Shown here: positions 1 to 8,386 of the stretch, piece after piece
How the letters are laid out: every line of letters begins with the position of its first letter
Numbering within the stretch: position 1 is the stretch's first letter
Assembly (NCBI RefSeq): GCF_024158915.1
Contig: NZ_JAMZGF010000015.1
Span: 30,998 to 94,997 of the forward strand
Direction of reading: 5' to 3'
From: Chryseobacterium sp. S0630
GTDB taxonomy: Bacteria > Bacteroidota > Bacteroidia > Flavobacteriales > Weeksellaceae
DNA: 64,000 bases
Program-made: the position numbers and the translations under genes
The notes under the pieces: generated by a model
Told to the model about the DNA's origin: nothing
Database searches by the model: none
What the model saw: only the letters and a program-made list of their open reading frames with translations

Positions 1-169
1 TTGCAATCTGATCTATGATTGGCAATTTAAGATGAAGACCGGAATGTTTTACAGCCCTGAATTTCCCGAAACGTTCAATAATCGCCGCTGTTTCCTGCTT
101 AACCACAAAAAACGAAGCGAATAAAATGATAAGCCCGAAGAAAATAACGGGCGCTAAATATATACCCAT
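1..169 (-). CDS. SPFH/band 7 (stomatin-like) protein, N-terminal part
   Basis: Only the first 56 codons lie in the window; the gene runs off the left edge. The start ATG reads from base 169 leftwards. The protein opens with one hydrophobic segment (about residues 3-22, APVIFFGLIILFASFFVV) and continues with KQETAAIIERFGKFRAVKHSG, cut here to the typical start of the band 7 fold (VxxxxxaVveRfGkf, then G-L-H-xK-P). Family members are membrane-anchored scaffold proteins that oligomerise and assist membrane quality control. The N-terminal anchor and band 7 start are seen; the exact subfamily (QmcA-like or other) cannot be decided from this fragment. Confidence 0.85.
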   Translation of the reverse strand, partial: MGIYLAPVIFFGLIILFASFFVVKQETAAIIERFGKFRAVKHSGLHLKLPIIDQIA

Positions 170-340
170 AGTTTTAATTTTTATTAATATGTCGTTACAA
201 ATCCTGTTTTGTTAAAAACAATTTGTGGGTGTCTGTTTAAATATAGGAAAAATAAATGTAAGATTTAGAATATAATTCACAGGGAGTCAAGCATAAGCCA
301 GTATATTTTTTTAAAGATTAAAATTATTCTGAAAAAGACT

Positions 341-348
341 TATTTTTG
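341..348 (+). promoter_or_regulatory. Candidate -7 box of the Crp/Fnr gene
   Basis: TATTTTTG matches the Bacteroidota -7 consensus TAnnTTTG exactly and ends 17 bases before the ATG at 366. No clear -33 TTG was found, so this is a motif match only. Confidence 0.45.
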
Positions 349-365
349 AATATTCATTACACATC

Positions 366-938
366 ATGGTTAATTCTAAAGAAATATTAAAGGATCACAT
401 TTCAAAATTTACTTCTCTCACGGAAGAGCAGCTGGATTATGTTTTTGGGCATTTTAATCTGATTAGTTTAAAGAAAGGGCAAAATCTCATCTCGGAAGGT
501 GATTTTGTGAATCATGAATATTTTGTTCTGGAAGGCTGTTTGAAAGCCTTTTATCTTAATGACAGCATGAAAATGTTTATCCTCCAGTTTGCGATGCCTA
601 CGTGGTGGGTGACCGATTTTGATGCGCTTTACAGTAAAACAAGAGCCACCATCAATGTAGACTGCATCACCAATGCCACAATCCTTTCTATTTCCAACGA
701 AGACAGGGAAAAAATTTGTAATGAAATTCATGAGGTTGAACATTTCTTCCGATGGAGAACCAATAAAGGATACGTAGCTACACAAAAACGTTTGCTTTCT
801 TTCATGAATAATGACGCCAAATTCCGGTATGAAGAACTTCTATCCATGTACCCTCAGTTGTACAACCTGGTTCCAAAGCATCTGATTGCTTCTTATCTGG
901 GAGTAACCAGAGAAACATTGAGCAGACTGCATCAATAA
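366..938 (+). CDS. Crp/Fnr family transcriptional regulator
   Basis: 190 residues. Residues about 20-115 form the cyclic-nucleotide-binding-like beta roll (LKKGQNLISEGDFVNHEYFVLEGCLKAF), and the C-terminus is a winged HTH ending in SYLGVTRETLSRLHQ, the recognition helix usual for this Bacteroidota subgroup. It lacks the few basic residues that normally follow this helix, so the C-terminus is short. No Fnr-type cysteine cluster is visible. It lies directly upstream of the YceI-tautomerase-SDR operon, whose promoter region carries a TGTGA-N6-TCAC palindrome at 977-992, so local control of that operon is likely (inference). Ligand unknown. Confidence 0.93.
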   Translation: MVNSKEILKDHISKFTSLTEEQLDYVFGHFNLISLKKGQNLISEGDFVNHEYFVLEGCLKAFYLNDSMKMFILQFAMPTWWVTDFDALYSKTRATINVDCITNATILSISNEDREKICNEIHEVEHFFRWRTNKGYVATQKRLLSFMNNDAKFRYEELLSMYPQLYNLVPKHLIASYLGVTRETLSRLHQ

Positions 939-976
939 TCAACCTCTTTAAAAACGATTGAGCTCCTCCTCTATTT

Positions 977-1022
977 TGTGAGGTACATCACGTAACTTTT
1001 TCTTTCGATCGGCTGAACTTTG
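977..1022 (+). promoter_or_regulatory. Crp-type palindrome and -7 box of the YceI operon
   Basis: TGTGAGGTACATCACG (977-992) matches the Crp half-site pattern TGTGA-N6-TCAC. GAACTTTG (1015-1022) is a 7/8 match to TAnnTTTG, 25 bases before the ATG at 1047. The palindrome centre lies 30.5 bp upstream of the -7 box, about -41 from the expected transcription start, which is a class II activator position. The regulator gene lies immediately upstream. Binding is inferred. Confidence 0.55.
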
Positions 1023-1046
1023 TGTCAATATTTAAACCCAATAAAA

Positions 1047-1580
1047 ATGGACACAAAAAATTTTAAAGTCAATAAAGAAAATAGTACTATAGAATGGATC
1101 GGGAGAAAAGTAACCGGCGCTCACAACGGAACAATTGATGTAAAAGAAGGCAACTTTACATTCGGAGAAGGAAAACCGGTTTCCGGAAAGTTTATCATTG
1201 ATACCCGAGCCATCAAAATCCTTGACATTGAGGATGCTGAAACCAACACACAGTTTGCCAATCATCTGGCTTCTGATGATTTCTTTAATTCTGAACAGTT
1301 TCCTGAAGCTTATTTCGAAATTACACATGCAGAACCGGGTGCTGAAAATCTTTATTATGTAAAAGGAGACCTTACCATAAAAGGAATTACACATCCTATC
1401 GATACCAGCCTGGAGATTACAAAAACAGATAATACAGCTGTTCTTAAAAGCAAGATTGTAATTGACAGGACAAAGTTCAATATCAAATTCAGATCGTCTA
1501 ATTTCTTTACCAATCTTGGTGACACATTGATCTACAACAATTTTGACCTCAACATCCATCTTGTTGCGGAAGCTTATTAA
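1047..1580 (+). CDS. YceI family protein
   Basis: 177 residues from the ATG at 1047; an upstream in-frame TTG at 1020 is rejected because it overlaps the promoter box. The sequence has the YceI lipocalin-like pattern: NSTIEWIGRKVTGAHNGTIDVKEG near the N-terminus, a central SDDFFNSEQFPEAYFEIT block and GDLTIKGITHPI before the last strands. YceI proteins bind isoprenoid or other amphiphilic ligands inside a beta barrel. No signal peptide is present, so this copy is probably cytosolic, unlike E. coli YceI. It is the first gene of an operon with a tautomerase, an SDR, an NTF2-like protein and a nitronate monooxygenase. Confidence 0.93.
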   Translation: MDTKNFKVNKENSTIEWIGRKVTGAHNGTIDVKEGNFTFGEGKPVSGKFIIDTRAIKILDIEDAETNTQFANHLASDDFFNSEQFPEAYFEITHAEPGAENLYYVKGDLTIKGITHPIDTSLEITKTDNTAVLKSKIVIDRTKFNIKFRSSNFFTNLGDTLIYNNFDLNIHLVAEAY

Positions 1581-1607
1581 TTCAAATAATTTTAAAAATT
1601 TACCATC

Positions 1608-1835
1608 ATGCCATTCATCAAAGTAGAGGTGCTTCGCGAAGATCTTACCCGCGAAACGAAACAACAATTAATCAGAAAAATAAGTGAAGCTGTAACTTCA
1701 GTTTTGAATAAAGATCCTCATTTAACGCATATTGTCATCAATGAAATTGAAGATGATAACTGGGGATATGCCGGAGAACAGGTTTCAGTGTTAAAAGAAC
1801 AGGGATTTTCAACAGAAAAAAAAATAAATCAATAA
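1608..1835 (+). CDS. 4-oxalocrotonate tautomerase-like protein
   Basis: 75 residues, the normal size of small tautomerase-fold subunits. Pro2 follows the initiator Met (MPFIKVEV), so after Met removal it would be the catalytic N-terminal proline. The pattern of a beta strand, a long helix (TRETKQQLIRKISEAVTSVL) and a second strand (THIVINEIEDDNWGYAGE) fits the family, which acts as oligomers on keto-enol substrates. The stop codon overlaps the next start by one base (TAATG), implying translational coupling to the SDR. Substrate unknown. Confidence 0.88.
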   Translation: MPFIKVEVLREDLTRETKQQLIRKISEAVTSVLNKDPHLTHIVINEIEDDNWGYAGEQVSVLKEQGFSTEKKINQ

Positions 1836-2569
1836 TGAAAAAACAAATCATAATTATAACAGGAGCTTCTTCAGGAATAGGATTGGAAACCGCCCGTTAT
1901 TTCTTAGACAGAGGCGATAATGTCATCATTAATTCACAAACTGCCACCAAATTAGAAGAAGTGTACCATGAATTGGGAGCCGGAGAAAATCTGGCGATGG
2001 TTGCCGGAAATGTTTCAGATAAAGCAACCGGAGAAACGCTGGTTCAAACAGCTTTAGAAAGATTCGGATCTGTTGATGTTCTTATCAATAATGCAGGAAT
2101 CTATGAAAACAAACCATTTCTGGACGTTACAGAAGACTATCTGGACCGTTTTTTAACCACCAATTTAAAAGGAACATTCTTTACTACACAGGCTGTTATT
2201 CCTCAGATGATCAAACAAAAAGACGGTGTGGTAATCAATGTAGGAACGCCATTGGTGTATCACGCAATTGCAGAATCTCCTTCTACTGCACCGATTTCCA
2301 GCAAAGGAGCAATTCATGCACTAACTTTACAACTGGCTGCAGAGTTTGGAAAAGATAATATCAGAGTCAATACCGTTGCGCCGGGATTGATCAGAACTCC
2401 GATGCATGGTGCAGATCTTGACAACAATTCAGGAATTCATCTGATCAATCGTATCGGAGAGCCGGAAGAAGTTGCTCAGATGATTCATGCGATTGCCAAA
2501 AACAAATTAATTTCCGGAGCCATCATCAATGTAGACGGAGGAATGGGTGCAGGGCATCATTTATCATGA
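1835..2569 (+). CDS. SDR family protein lacking the catalytic tyrosine
   Basis: 244 residues with a classical Rossmann start (TGASSGIG, 9-16) and NNAG (85-88), ending with GAIINVDGGMG as in classical SDRs. The expected active-site YxxxK reads P153-I-S-S-K157: the lysine is kept but the tyrosine is proline, and the preceding catalytic serine region reads INVGTP. The frame around these codons is intact, so this is not a frameshift. Either catalysis works differently or the protein is a non-oxidoreductase SDR. It overlaps both neighbours (1 bp with the tautomerase, 4 bp with the NTF2-like gene), so it is part of a tight operon. Confidence 0.92.
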   Translation: MKKQIIIITGASSGIGLETARYFLDRGDNVIINSQTATKLEEVYHELGAGENLAMVAGNVSDKATGETLVQTALERFGSVDVLINNAGIYENKPFLDVTEDYLDRFLTTNLKGTFFTTQAVIPQMIKQKDGVVINVGTPLVYHAIAESPSTAPISSKGAIHALTLQLAAEFGKDNIRVNTVAPGLIRTPMHGADLDNNSGIHLINRIGEPEEVAQMIHAIAKNKLISGAIINVDGGMGAGHHLS

Positions 2570-3018
2570 AACTATCATTAATTATAGCATGGCTGCTCAG
2601 CTTTCCGTTGAGCGGCCTTGCACAAAATCTAAAGGATATGAAAACCAATCAGACCTCAGAGACTGAAATAAGAAATGTCATAGAGAATTATTATTTCAAA
2701 GGAATTTATGAAGGAAATACGGAACTTCTTACCAAAGCTTTTTATAAAGGCGCTTTGCTTTTCGGAGACGTTAACGGAGTTCCGTATTTCAAAACAGCAG
2801 AACAGTATATTGAAGGTGTTGGAAACCGTGTAAGCCCAGAGAAATCAGGAAAGGGTTTTAAAAGTGAAATTATTTCCATTGACATCATTAATTCAATTGC
2901 TGTCGCAAAATTAAACGTCAGAATGTATGATTTTAATTATTATAATTTCATAACTTTCAATCATATAGATGGAAAATGGCTGATTATCAACAAGACATTG
3001 ACCCATGTACAACCTTAA
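2566..3018 (+). CDS. Exported NTF2-like / lumazine-binding-like protein
   Basis: 150 residues. A signal peptide is visible (MKLSLIIAWLLSFPLSGLAQ, residues 1-20). The mature part follows the SnoaL/NTF2 (DUF4440, lumazine_bd_2) pattern: an initial helix IRNVIENYYFKGIYEGNTELLTKAFYKGALL (shown here only to mark the region, about 36-66), then strands with AVAKLNVRMYDFNYYNFITF and a final DGKWLIINKTLTH. Such cone-shaped folds bind small ligands or act as non-specific scaffolds. ATGA overlap with the SDR means it is co-translated, yet it is predicted to be exported while its partners are cytosolic. Function unknown. Confidence 0.85.
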   Translation: MKLSLIIAWLLSFPLSGLAQNLKDMKTNQTSETEIRNVIENYYFKGIYEGNTELLTKAFYKGALLFGDVNGVPYFKTAEQYIEGVGNRVSPEKSGKGFKSEIISIDIINSIAVAKLNVRMYDFNYYNFITFNHIDGKWLIINKTLTHVQP

Positions 3019-3048
3019 TTCAGATTTTTAATAAAAACCAATACCATC

Positions 3049-4122
3049 ATGTGGAATAAAAATAGAATTACGGAATTATTAGGAATTGAATATCCTATCC
3101 TGCAAGGACCTTTTGGCGGAGGTCTTTCTACTGTTGAACTGACAACTACGGTGAGCAATTTTGGCGGATTGGGAGGTTTTGGAGCGTATACGTTATCACC
3201 GCAGGAAATCTATGATGTTCACAAAGCTATACAATCCAAAACGGGCAAACCTTACAATCTTAATCTCTGGGTAAGTGATCACGATATCATTGACGAAGAA
3301 CATACAAAAGAGCAATATCAAAAGGCGGTTGAGACTTTCCAACCTTATTTTGATCTTTTGCAAACGGATATTCCTGCACCGCCACTCTCTTTTGAATCAA
3401 GATTTCAAAATCAGCTGGATGTTGTTTTGGATATTAAACCTAAAGTTTTCAGCTTTATGTTTGGACTGCTTGGTGAAAACCTCATCGAAGATCTTCATCG
3501 TCAGGGAACTGTTGTGTTGGGAAATGCAACGACGCTTGATGAGGCAATTGCTCTGGAAAAAACAGGCGTGGATGTTATAGTTGCTTCCGGTTTTGAAAGC
3601 GGAGGACACAGACCTTCGTTTCTGGATCAGGCAGAACTTTCTACAACGGGAACTTTTGCTTTGATTCAATTAATTAAAGACCGTGTAAAAATCCCTGTAG
3701 TGGCTGCCGGAGGAATTGCCAACGGCCGTGGAATTGCTGGTGCTTTCAAACTGGGAGCTGATGCTGTACAAATCGGAACTGCTTTTCTGGCAACTGAAGA
3801 ATCCGGAGCATTACCGATACACAAAGAGTTTTTATTTTCTGACGCGGCTAAATCCACTACGCTTTCCAGAGCCTATACCGGAAGATTAGGACGTGGAATT
3901 ACTACAAAAATAACAAGAGATCTATTGGCCGCAACGGACAAGACACTTCCTTTTCCTTTGCAGACGCATTTTATGGGTGCGTTAAGAAAAGCAGCTTTGG
4001 AACAGCAAAAGAATGATCTGGTGTTCTTCTGGTCTGGTCAGATTGCACCACTTTTAAAGCATAAAAAAGCCTCCACTTTAATGCAGTCATTAATAGAAGA
4101 GGCTTCTGAATTATTACAATAA
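3049..4122 (+). CDS. Nitronate monooxygenase family protein
   Basis: 357 residues, an FMN-binding TIM barrel of the 2-nitropropane dioxygenase family. Visible signatures: the N-terminal LLGIEYPILQGPFGGGLS, the central VIVASGFESGGHRPSF with the family's active-site histidine, and the phosphate-binding stretches VVAAGGIANGRGI and GADAVQIGTAFLATEES. Family members oxidise nitronates such as propionate 3-nitronate using O2 and FMN; related members are enoyl reductases, so substrate is not certain. Last gene of the YceI operon, 30 bases after the NTF2-like gene, and convergent with the dGTPase gene 7 bases away. Confidence 0.92.
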   Translation: MWNKNRITELLGIEYPILQGPFGGGLSTVELTTTVSNFGGLGGFGAYTLSPQEIYDVHKAIQSKTGKPYNLNLWVSDHDIIDEEHTKEQYQKAVETFQPYFDLLQTDIPAPPLSFESRFQNQLDVVLDIKPKVFSFMFGLLGENLIEDLHRQGTVVLGNATTLDEAIALEKTGVDVIVASGFESGGHRPSFLDQAELSTTGTFALIQLIKDRVKIPVVAAGGIANGRGIAGAFKLGADAVQIGTAFLATEESGALPIHKEFLFSDAAKSTTLSRAYTGRLGRGITTKITRDLLAATDKTLPFPLQTHFMGALRKAALEQQKNDLVFFWSGQIAPLLKHKKASTLMQSLIEEASELLQ

Positions 4123-4129
4123 ATAGAAT

Positions 4130-5488
4130 TTACACGGTCATTCCGATGTCTATTCCTTTAATTTTTCTATATAAATCGGTAGCGTAATTATCCGTCATCC
4201 CGGAAACAAAATCAATGACTCCAAGAACCTTCTGATAATCCGTTCCGTCATTGTAAATAAATTGCTTTGGAATTAATTTCAAAGCTTTTACATCATAGGA
4301 TTTTCTTTGGTCATCAGGCTTTAGAATGGAAGGAATAAAATGATCCAGCAATTCATACATTACATTATACCCGGCATTTTCAATCTCAACAACAGCTTTG
4401 TGATTGTAGATTTTTTCTACTGAGAAACTTTCAATATCCTGCAATGCTTTATTTTCTTTTTTATAGATATCAAGTAAACCATTGCTAAGATTTCCTTCAA
4501 GAATCGTTTCAAAGTTATGCTTATACATCTCAATCGATTTGTTGATTAATGCATTGATTACTTTTGCTCTTAAATAAGAAATCTGTTCATTTTCATTAGA
4601 GATAGAACTAAGCTTTGTTTCAATTCTCTGAACATCATCTGTTTCCGATTTTACGAGTTCAAAAAATAAGTTTTTACAGTCTGCTGTGGAAACAATTCCC
4701 AATCTGTGGGCATCTTCCATATCAATGATATTGTAGCAGATATCGTCAGCCGCTTCTACCAGCCATACAAAAGGGTGTCTTTTGAAAATATGAGGTTCCT
4801 CACTTTCAGAAATAAGCTGGGTTCCTTTGGCAATTTCCAGGAATATATCTTTCTCATTCTGGAAAAATCCGAATTTCTTTCTGTGAATAATTCCTTTTTT
4901 CTTTGCAACCGCTTCACAAGGATATTTTGCAATACTTGCCAGTGTAGAGAACGTCAGCTGAATACCTCCTGCATCTTTTCCTTGCTGCTGCTGTGCCAGT
5001 ACTCTGATAGCGTTTGCATTTCCTTCAAAATTAACCAGATCCGCCCACTCCTTTTCATTGAACTTTGATTTCAGATCTTTTTCATTTCTTTCAAAATAGC
5101 TTGCAATAGCATCTTCACCGGAATGTCCGAAGGCAGGATTTCCCACATCATGGCACAAACATGCTGCCGCAATGACATTTCCTAAATTATAGAGATAGAA
5201 ATTCTTTGAATCTTCAGTCAGTTCATTTTTAAAATCTTCAGCAATAAATTCACCGATAATACTTCCTAAGCTTCTTCCTACAGATGATACTTCTAAAGAA
5301 TGCGTAAGTCTGTTGTGTACAAAAACACTTCCGGGAAGAGGAAAAACCTGCGTTTTATTCTGCAGTCTTCTGAAGGCTGAAGAGAAGATAATTCTATCGA
5401 AATCTCTTTGAAAATCAGTTCGTGAAGCTTTGGTCTGTGGATTGTTTCCTGTACGTTGATTGGTGAAAATCTGGTTTAAATTCATCAT
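4130..5488 (-). CDS. dgt: dGTP triphosphohydrolase (dGTPase)
   Basis: 452 residues. HD-domain hydrolase with the N-terminal RTDFQRDFDRIIFSSAFRRLQNKTQVFP block (spanning about 23-50), then NRLTHSLEVSSVGRSLG and the metal-binding HDVGNPAFGHSGEDAI. The second catalytic region VWLVEAADDICYNIIDMEDAH supplies the distal Asp. The enzyme splits dGTP into deoxyguanosine and tripolyphosphate, affecting dNTP pools and sometimes phage resistance. Two consecutive ATG codons open the gene, so the start may be 5485. It stands alone, with its own upstream region and a convergent neighbour. Confidence 0.95.
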   Translation of the reverse strand: MMNLNQIFTNQRTGNNPQTKASRTDFQRDFDRIIFSSAFRRLQNKTQVFPLPGSVFVHNRLTHSLEVSSVGRSLGSIIGEFIAEDFKNELTEDSKNFYLYNLGNVIAAACLCHDVGNPAFGHSGEDAIASYFERNEKDLKSKFNEKEWADLVNFEGNANAIRVLAQQQQGKDAGGIQLTFSTLASIAKYPCEAVAKKKGIIHRKKFGFFQNEKDIFLEIAKGTQLISESEEPHIFKRHPFVWLVEAADDICYNIIDMEDAHRLGIVSTADCKNLFFELVKSETDDVQRIETKLSSISNENEQISYLRAKVINALINKSIEMYKHNFETILEGNLSNGLLDIYKKENKALQDIESFSVEKIYNHKAVVEIENAGYNVMYELLDHFIPSILKPDDQRKSYDVKALKLIPKQFIYNDGTDYQKVLGVIDFVSGMTDNYATDLYRKIKGIDIGMTV

Positions 5489-5683
5489 TTTTCAAAATTA
5501 CTCCAAATTTTAATTGTACGGAATAGTATTTAGATTTTTATTAAACAGATCTTTCATTCAAAAAATCTATTATAGTAAACGTTTTTTAAGGACCGGAAAG
5601 CTTGAAGAAATATTTTACATTTGATACAACCATTACAGTTGAAGAATCCCTATAATTCTTCTTTCAAATTTTAAATTAAAACT

Positions 5684-6313
5684 ATGACAGACAACACATG
5701 GCTCAGCAGATGGGACGAAAGGTATAGCAGCGAAGAGTTTGCGTATGGAACGGAACCCAACAATTATCTAAGAGAACAATTATCACAATTAACTCCCGGT
5801 AAAATACTTTTCCCTGCAGAAGGCGAAGGGAGAAATGCCGTTTTTGCGGCTACAAAAGGATGGCAGGTTTCTGCTTTCGATATCAGTGCCAATGGAAAAA
5901 GTAAAGCGTTACAGTTGGCCGAGCACCAACAAACGACAATTGATTATCAGGTGGGAGAACTTTCCACTTTAAATTATCAGAAAGAGCAGTTTGATGCTAT
6001 TGTGCTTATCTACGCACATTTTCCAGGCGCTATCAAATCTTCTATTCATCAGATGTTAAATCAATATCTGCGTAAAGGTGGTTTTATCATTTTCGAAGCT
6101 TTCAGTAAAAATCATCTTGAATATATTGCAAAGAACGAAAAAGTAGGTGGTCCAAAGGATATTGAATCTTTATTCTCTATTGAAGAAATCAAAGCCGATT
6201 TTCCGGATTATAACATTATTGAATTAGAAGAAACGGAAATTGAGCTCAGCGAGGGATTATTCCACAACGGGACGGGTTCTGTAATTCGTTTTGTGGGGCA
6301 AAAATTGATGTAA
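5684..6313 (+). CDS. SAM-dependent methyltransferase (class I)
   Basis: 209 residues. It starts [26 protein letters not shown], a pattern (read in the first 30 residues) typical of TPMT/TehB-like methyltransferases. Motif I is [20 protein letters not shown], replacing the usual GxGxG with EGEGRN as this subgroup does; an acidic strand end (VSAFDIS) and [12 protein letters not shown] follow. Methyl acceptor unknown; related proteins detoxify thiols, tellurite or selenium compounds. Monocistronic, about 195 bases after the divergent dgt gene. Confidence 0.88.
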   Translation: MTDNTWLSRWDERYSSEEFAYGTEPNNYLREQLSQLTPGKILFPAEGEGRNAVFAATKGWQVSAFDISANGKSKALQLAEHQQTTIDYQVGELSTLNYQKEQFDAIVLIYAHFPGAIKSSIHQMLNQYLRKGGFIIFEAFSKNHLEYIAKNEKVGGPKDIESLFSIEEIKADFPDYNIIELEETEIELSEGLFHNGTGSVIRFVGQKLM

Positions 6314-6318
6314 TTTTT

Positions 6319-6376
6319 AAGTTTGGGCTAAAGCCGTTGAAAGATTTGATTTATTTAAACAGGCTGAAGCCCTTTT
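6319..6376. repeat. Two-hairpin TAAA-loop repeat, copy 1
   Basis: Contains GGGCTAAAGCC and later GGCTGAAGCCC, small hairpins with A-rich loops. Related elements lie at 50163-50222 and 54309-54370. Here it sits between the methyltransferase stop and the 3' end of the minus-strand LytTR gene. Confidence 0.5.
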
Positions 6377-6399
6377 CTATTGAGTATATCTCCTCCCAC

Positions 6400-6480
6400 T
6401 GATTACACAGATTTTCACAGATTTTTTGATCATTTGAGTCATATTTATTATTACTCATTGCTCATTACCCATTACTCATC
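6400..6480. repeat. CAGATT-type repeat followed by a 7-bp-period array
   Basis: 6400-6432 holds the module GATTACACAGATTTTCACAG, related to copies near 12117, 21450, 23955 and 63820. 6453-6480 is four heptamers, ACTCATT/GCTCATT/ACCCATT/ACTCATC, ending two bases from the stop codon of the minus-strand response regulator. Confidence 0.6.
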
Positions 6481-6482
6481 CA

Positions 6483-7205
6483 TCAGTCTGAGTTAAGAAG
6501 TCCTCCGGCAAATTTTGTAAAGAACTCAGCTCTGTATACTTCTCCAAGAGGAATTTCGGAATCTTCGATGTATATATTATGATTATCAAATGAATCTATA
6601 AAATTCATATTCACCACGTAGGATTTGCTGACTCTGATAAAGGTTTCCCCGGAAATCTTCTGATGAATAGTTTTTAAATTCATTGCCGTGATGAGCTTTT
6701 GCTGCTTAGTATGAATAACCACATAATCTTTGAGTCCTTCAATAAACTTAATGTCTGAAAAACTGATTTTATAGAACCTTCGCTCTGCTTTGATGAATAA
6801 AAAATCTGCAGTATTGGATTCTACCGTATTTTTCACGGTATCCTTAGACAAAAGCTCAGTGTAAAGTACCGCTTTATCAATTGCTTTTTCTAACCTTTGG
6901 GGATCAATGGGTTTCAAAAGATAATCAACGGCTTCCAGTTCGTAACTTTTCAGTGCATACTGGGAATAGGCAGTGGTAAAGATTATAAGGGATTTTTTTG
7001 GAAGCATTTCTGCAAATTCGAGGCCTGTTACCATGGGCATTTCTATATCGAGGAAAATAAGATCTACATCATTATCCTTAAGAAATTCCAGAGCAGACGG
7101 AGCATTGGAAAATTCGCCCAGAACATCCATACTGGAAATTTCAGCGATCAGCGATCTCATTTCGGATCTTGCCAGCGGTTCATCATCAACAATAATACAA
7201 TTCAT
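6483..7205 (-). CDS. LytTR family response regulator
   Basis: 240 residues from the ATG at 7205; the GTG at 7208 is also in frame but less likely. The receiver domain (1-118) has the acidic pair D7-D8, phospho-acceptor D53 in FLDIEMP, T/S at TTAYS and K in LKPID. Residues about 135-235 form a LytTR DNA-binding domain (IKFIEGLKDYVVIHT, RVSKSYVVNMNFIDS). Such regulators bind pairs of direct repeats about two helical turns apart. The kinase stop and this start overlap (TGATG), so they are one operon. Likely targets are the repeat pairs at 8335-8420. Confidence 0.95.
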   Translation of the reverse strand: MNCIIVDDEPLARSEMRSLIAEISSMDVLGEFSNAPSALEFLKDNDVDLIFLDIEMPMVTGLEFAEMLPKKSLIIFTTAYSQYALKSYELEAVDYLLKPIDPQRLEKAIDKAVLYTELLSKDTVKNTVESNTADFLFIKAERRFYKISFSDIKFIEGLKDYVVIHTKQQKLITAMNLKTIHQKISGETFIRVSKSYVVNMNFIDSFDNHNIYIEDSEIPLGEVYRAEFFTKFAGGLLNSD

Positions 7206-8281
7206 CACACGGGAATTTTTAAATTTACAACATATTCTTTATCACCGGATTCTATCTTCAGATCAAAGGTATCACCGTAAAGAAGCTCCAGTCTTCTGGT
7301 GATATTGGCAAGTCCAAGTCCACTATTTTTTTTGTCTGAAACGGTATAGCCTGTACTTCTTGAATTAATACACCTGAAATAAAGCTGTTTATTCTCAATA
7401 TTGATTTCTATTTCTACATAAGATTCTCCTCCACTAAGATCTACACTGTGCTTCACCGCATTTTCCACAAAAGTGGTAAACAGATTGGGAGGGATAAAAG
7501 TACTGTTAACAACTCTTCTGTCAAGATTCACCTGAATATCAAAAGTGAAATTGTCACGTCTAATTTTTTCAAGATTTAAAAAATTGGACAGAAAATCAAT
7601 CTCTGAAGTCAGTAGTGTTTTTTCTTCACTGTTTTCATAGAGCTGGTATCTGAGAAATTCGGACAGCTTTACAATCACAACGGAAGCTTTTGCCGGATCA
7701 GTCCTGATGAGCGCTTTCACATTATTCAGCATATTGAACAGAAAATGCGGATTGATCTGATTTCTCAGTTCATTCAGTTCCATATTCAGGGTAAGGTTGC
7801 TCAATTCATTGATCCTTTTATTATCACTGATCCATTTCTGCAGAAGCTTAATCGTAGTTGTTGTCATAATAATCGGTATGCACATCAGAACACCTTCATA
7901 AATTCCCCCTTTCTCATTTTCTCTGAGAATATTTTTTACCCTGAATTCTTCAAAGAACATTTTAAAGCCATATCCGATAAAATTGAGCCCTACAACTCCC
8001 ATCAGAACAAGCAATGCCAGATAAGTGACATATTTTGTTTTAAAGAAAAATCTGGGAACCAATACATATATATTAATGTATACCATCGTGATCAGAATCG
8101 TATATACAAAGAATAAAACATAGTACTGATACATCCCTGAATACCAATGCCAGAACCTTGCACTGTAGATCAAAATGAAAAAGAAAATCAGAAACAGCAG
8201 ATGTCTTAGGAACCCATATTTCGCTTCCACCAGAAAATCCATTACAAAGGTTTCTTCAAATTTCCACGGACTGTATTTCAT
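7205..8281 (-). CDS. LytS-like sensor histidine kinase
   Basis: 358 residues. Four hydrophobic segments fill about residues 25-145, with almost no extracytoplasmic domain. The His_kinase (YehU/LytS) domain follows: phospho-acceptor H179 in QINPHFLFNMLNNVKAL, then a GHKL ATPase with PPNLFTTFVENAVKHS (N box) and GLGLANITRRLELLYG. It should phosphorylate the regulator encoded by the overlapping downstream gene. The signal is not evident. Its promoter region faces that of the gene at 8464. Confidence 0.94.
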   Translation of the reverse strand: MKYSPWKFEETFVMDFLVEAKYGFLRHLLFLIFFFILIYSARFWHWYSGMYQYYVLFFVYTILITMVYINIYVLVPRFFFKTKYVTYLALLVLMGVVGLNFIGYGFKMFFEEFRVKNILRENEKGGIYEGVLMCIPIIMTTTTIKLLQKWISDNKRINELSNLTLNMELNELRNQINPHFLFNMLNNVKALIRTDPAKASVVIVKLSEFLRYQLYENSEEKTLLTSEIDFLSNFLNLEKIRRDNFTFDIQVNLDRRVVNSTFIPPNLFTTFVENAVKHSVDLSGGESYVEIEINIENKQLYFRCINSRSTGYTVSDKKNSGLGLANITRRLELLYGDTFDLKIESGDKEYVVNLKIPV

Positions 8282-8305
8282 ACGATAGGCTCATTTTATG
8301 ATTAA

Positions 8306-8368
8306 CAAAAATAGTCAATAACGTAAATTACAACTATTTTATTATACAAAACCTGTATTTTATTATAC
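8306..8368 (-). promoter_or_regulatory. Kinase/regulator operon promoter with LytTR-type repeat pair
   Basis: On the minus strand: TATTTTTG (8313-8306) is a perfect -7 box and TTG (8333-8331) lies 17 bases upstream as the -33 element. Directly upstream is a pair of identical 13-mers, plus-strand TATTTTATTATAC at 8335-8347 and 8356-8368, 21 bp apart. Read on the minus strand each contains GTATAATAAAATA. The proximal repeat starts 38 bp from the -7 box. The likely binder is the LytTR regulator at 6483 (autoregulation, inferred). Confidence 0.65.
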
Positions 8369-8386
8369 CAACTATCATGCTCGGGG

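Noticed and set aside
1032..1667. 211-residue minus-strand ORF across YceI
   Set aside because: Antisense shadow of the YceI and tautomerase genes with no promoter and unlikely composition.
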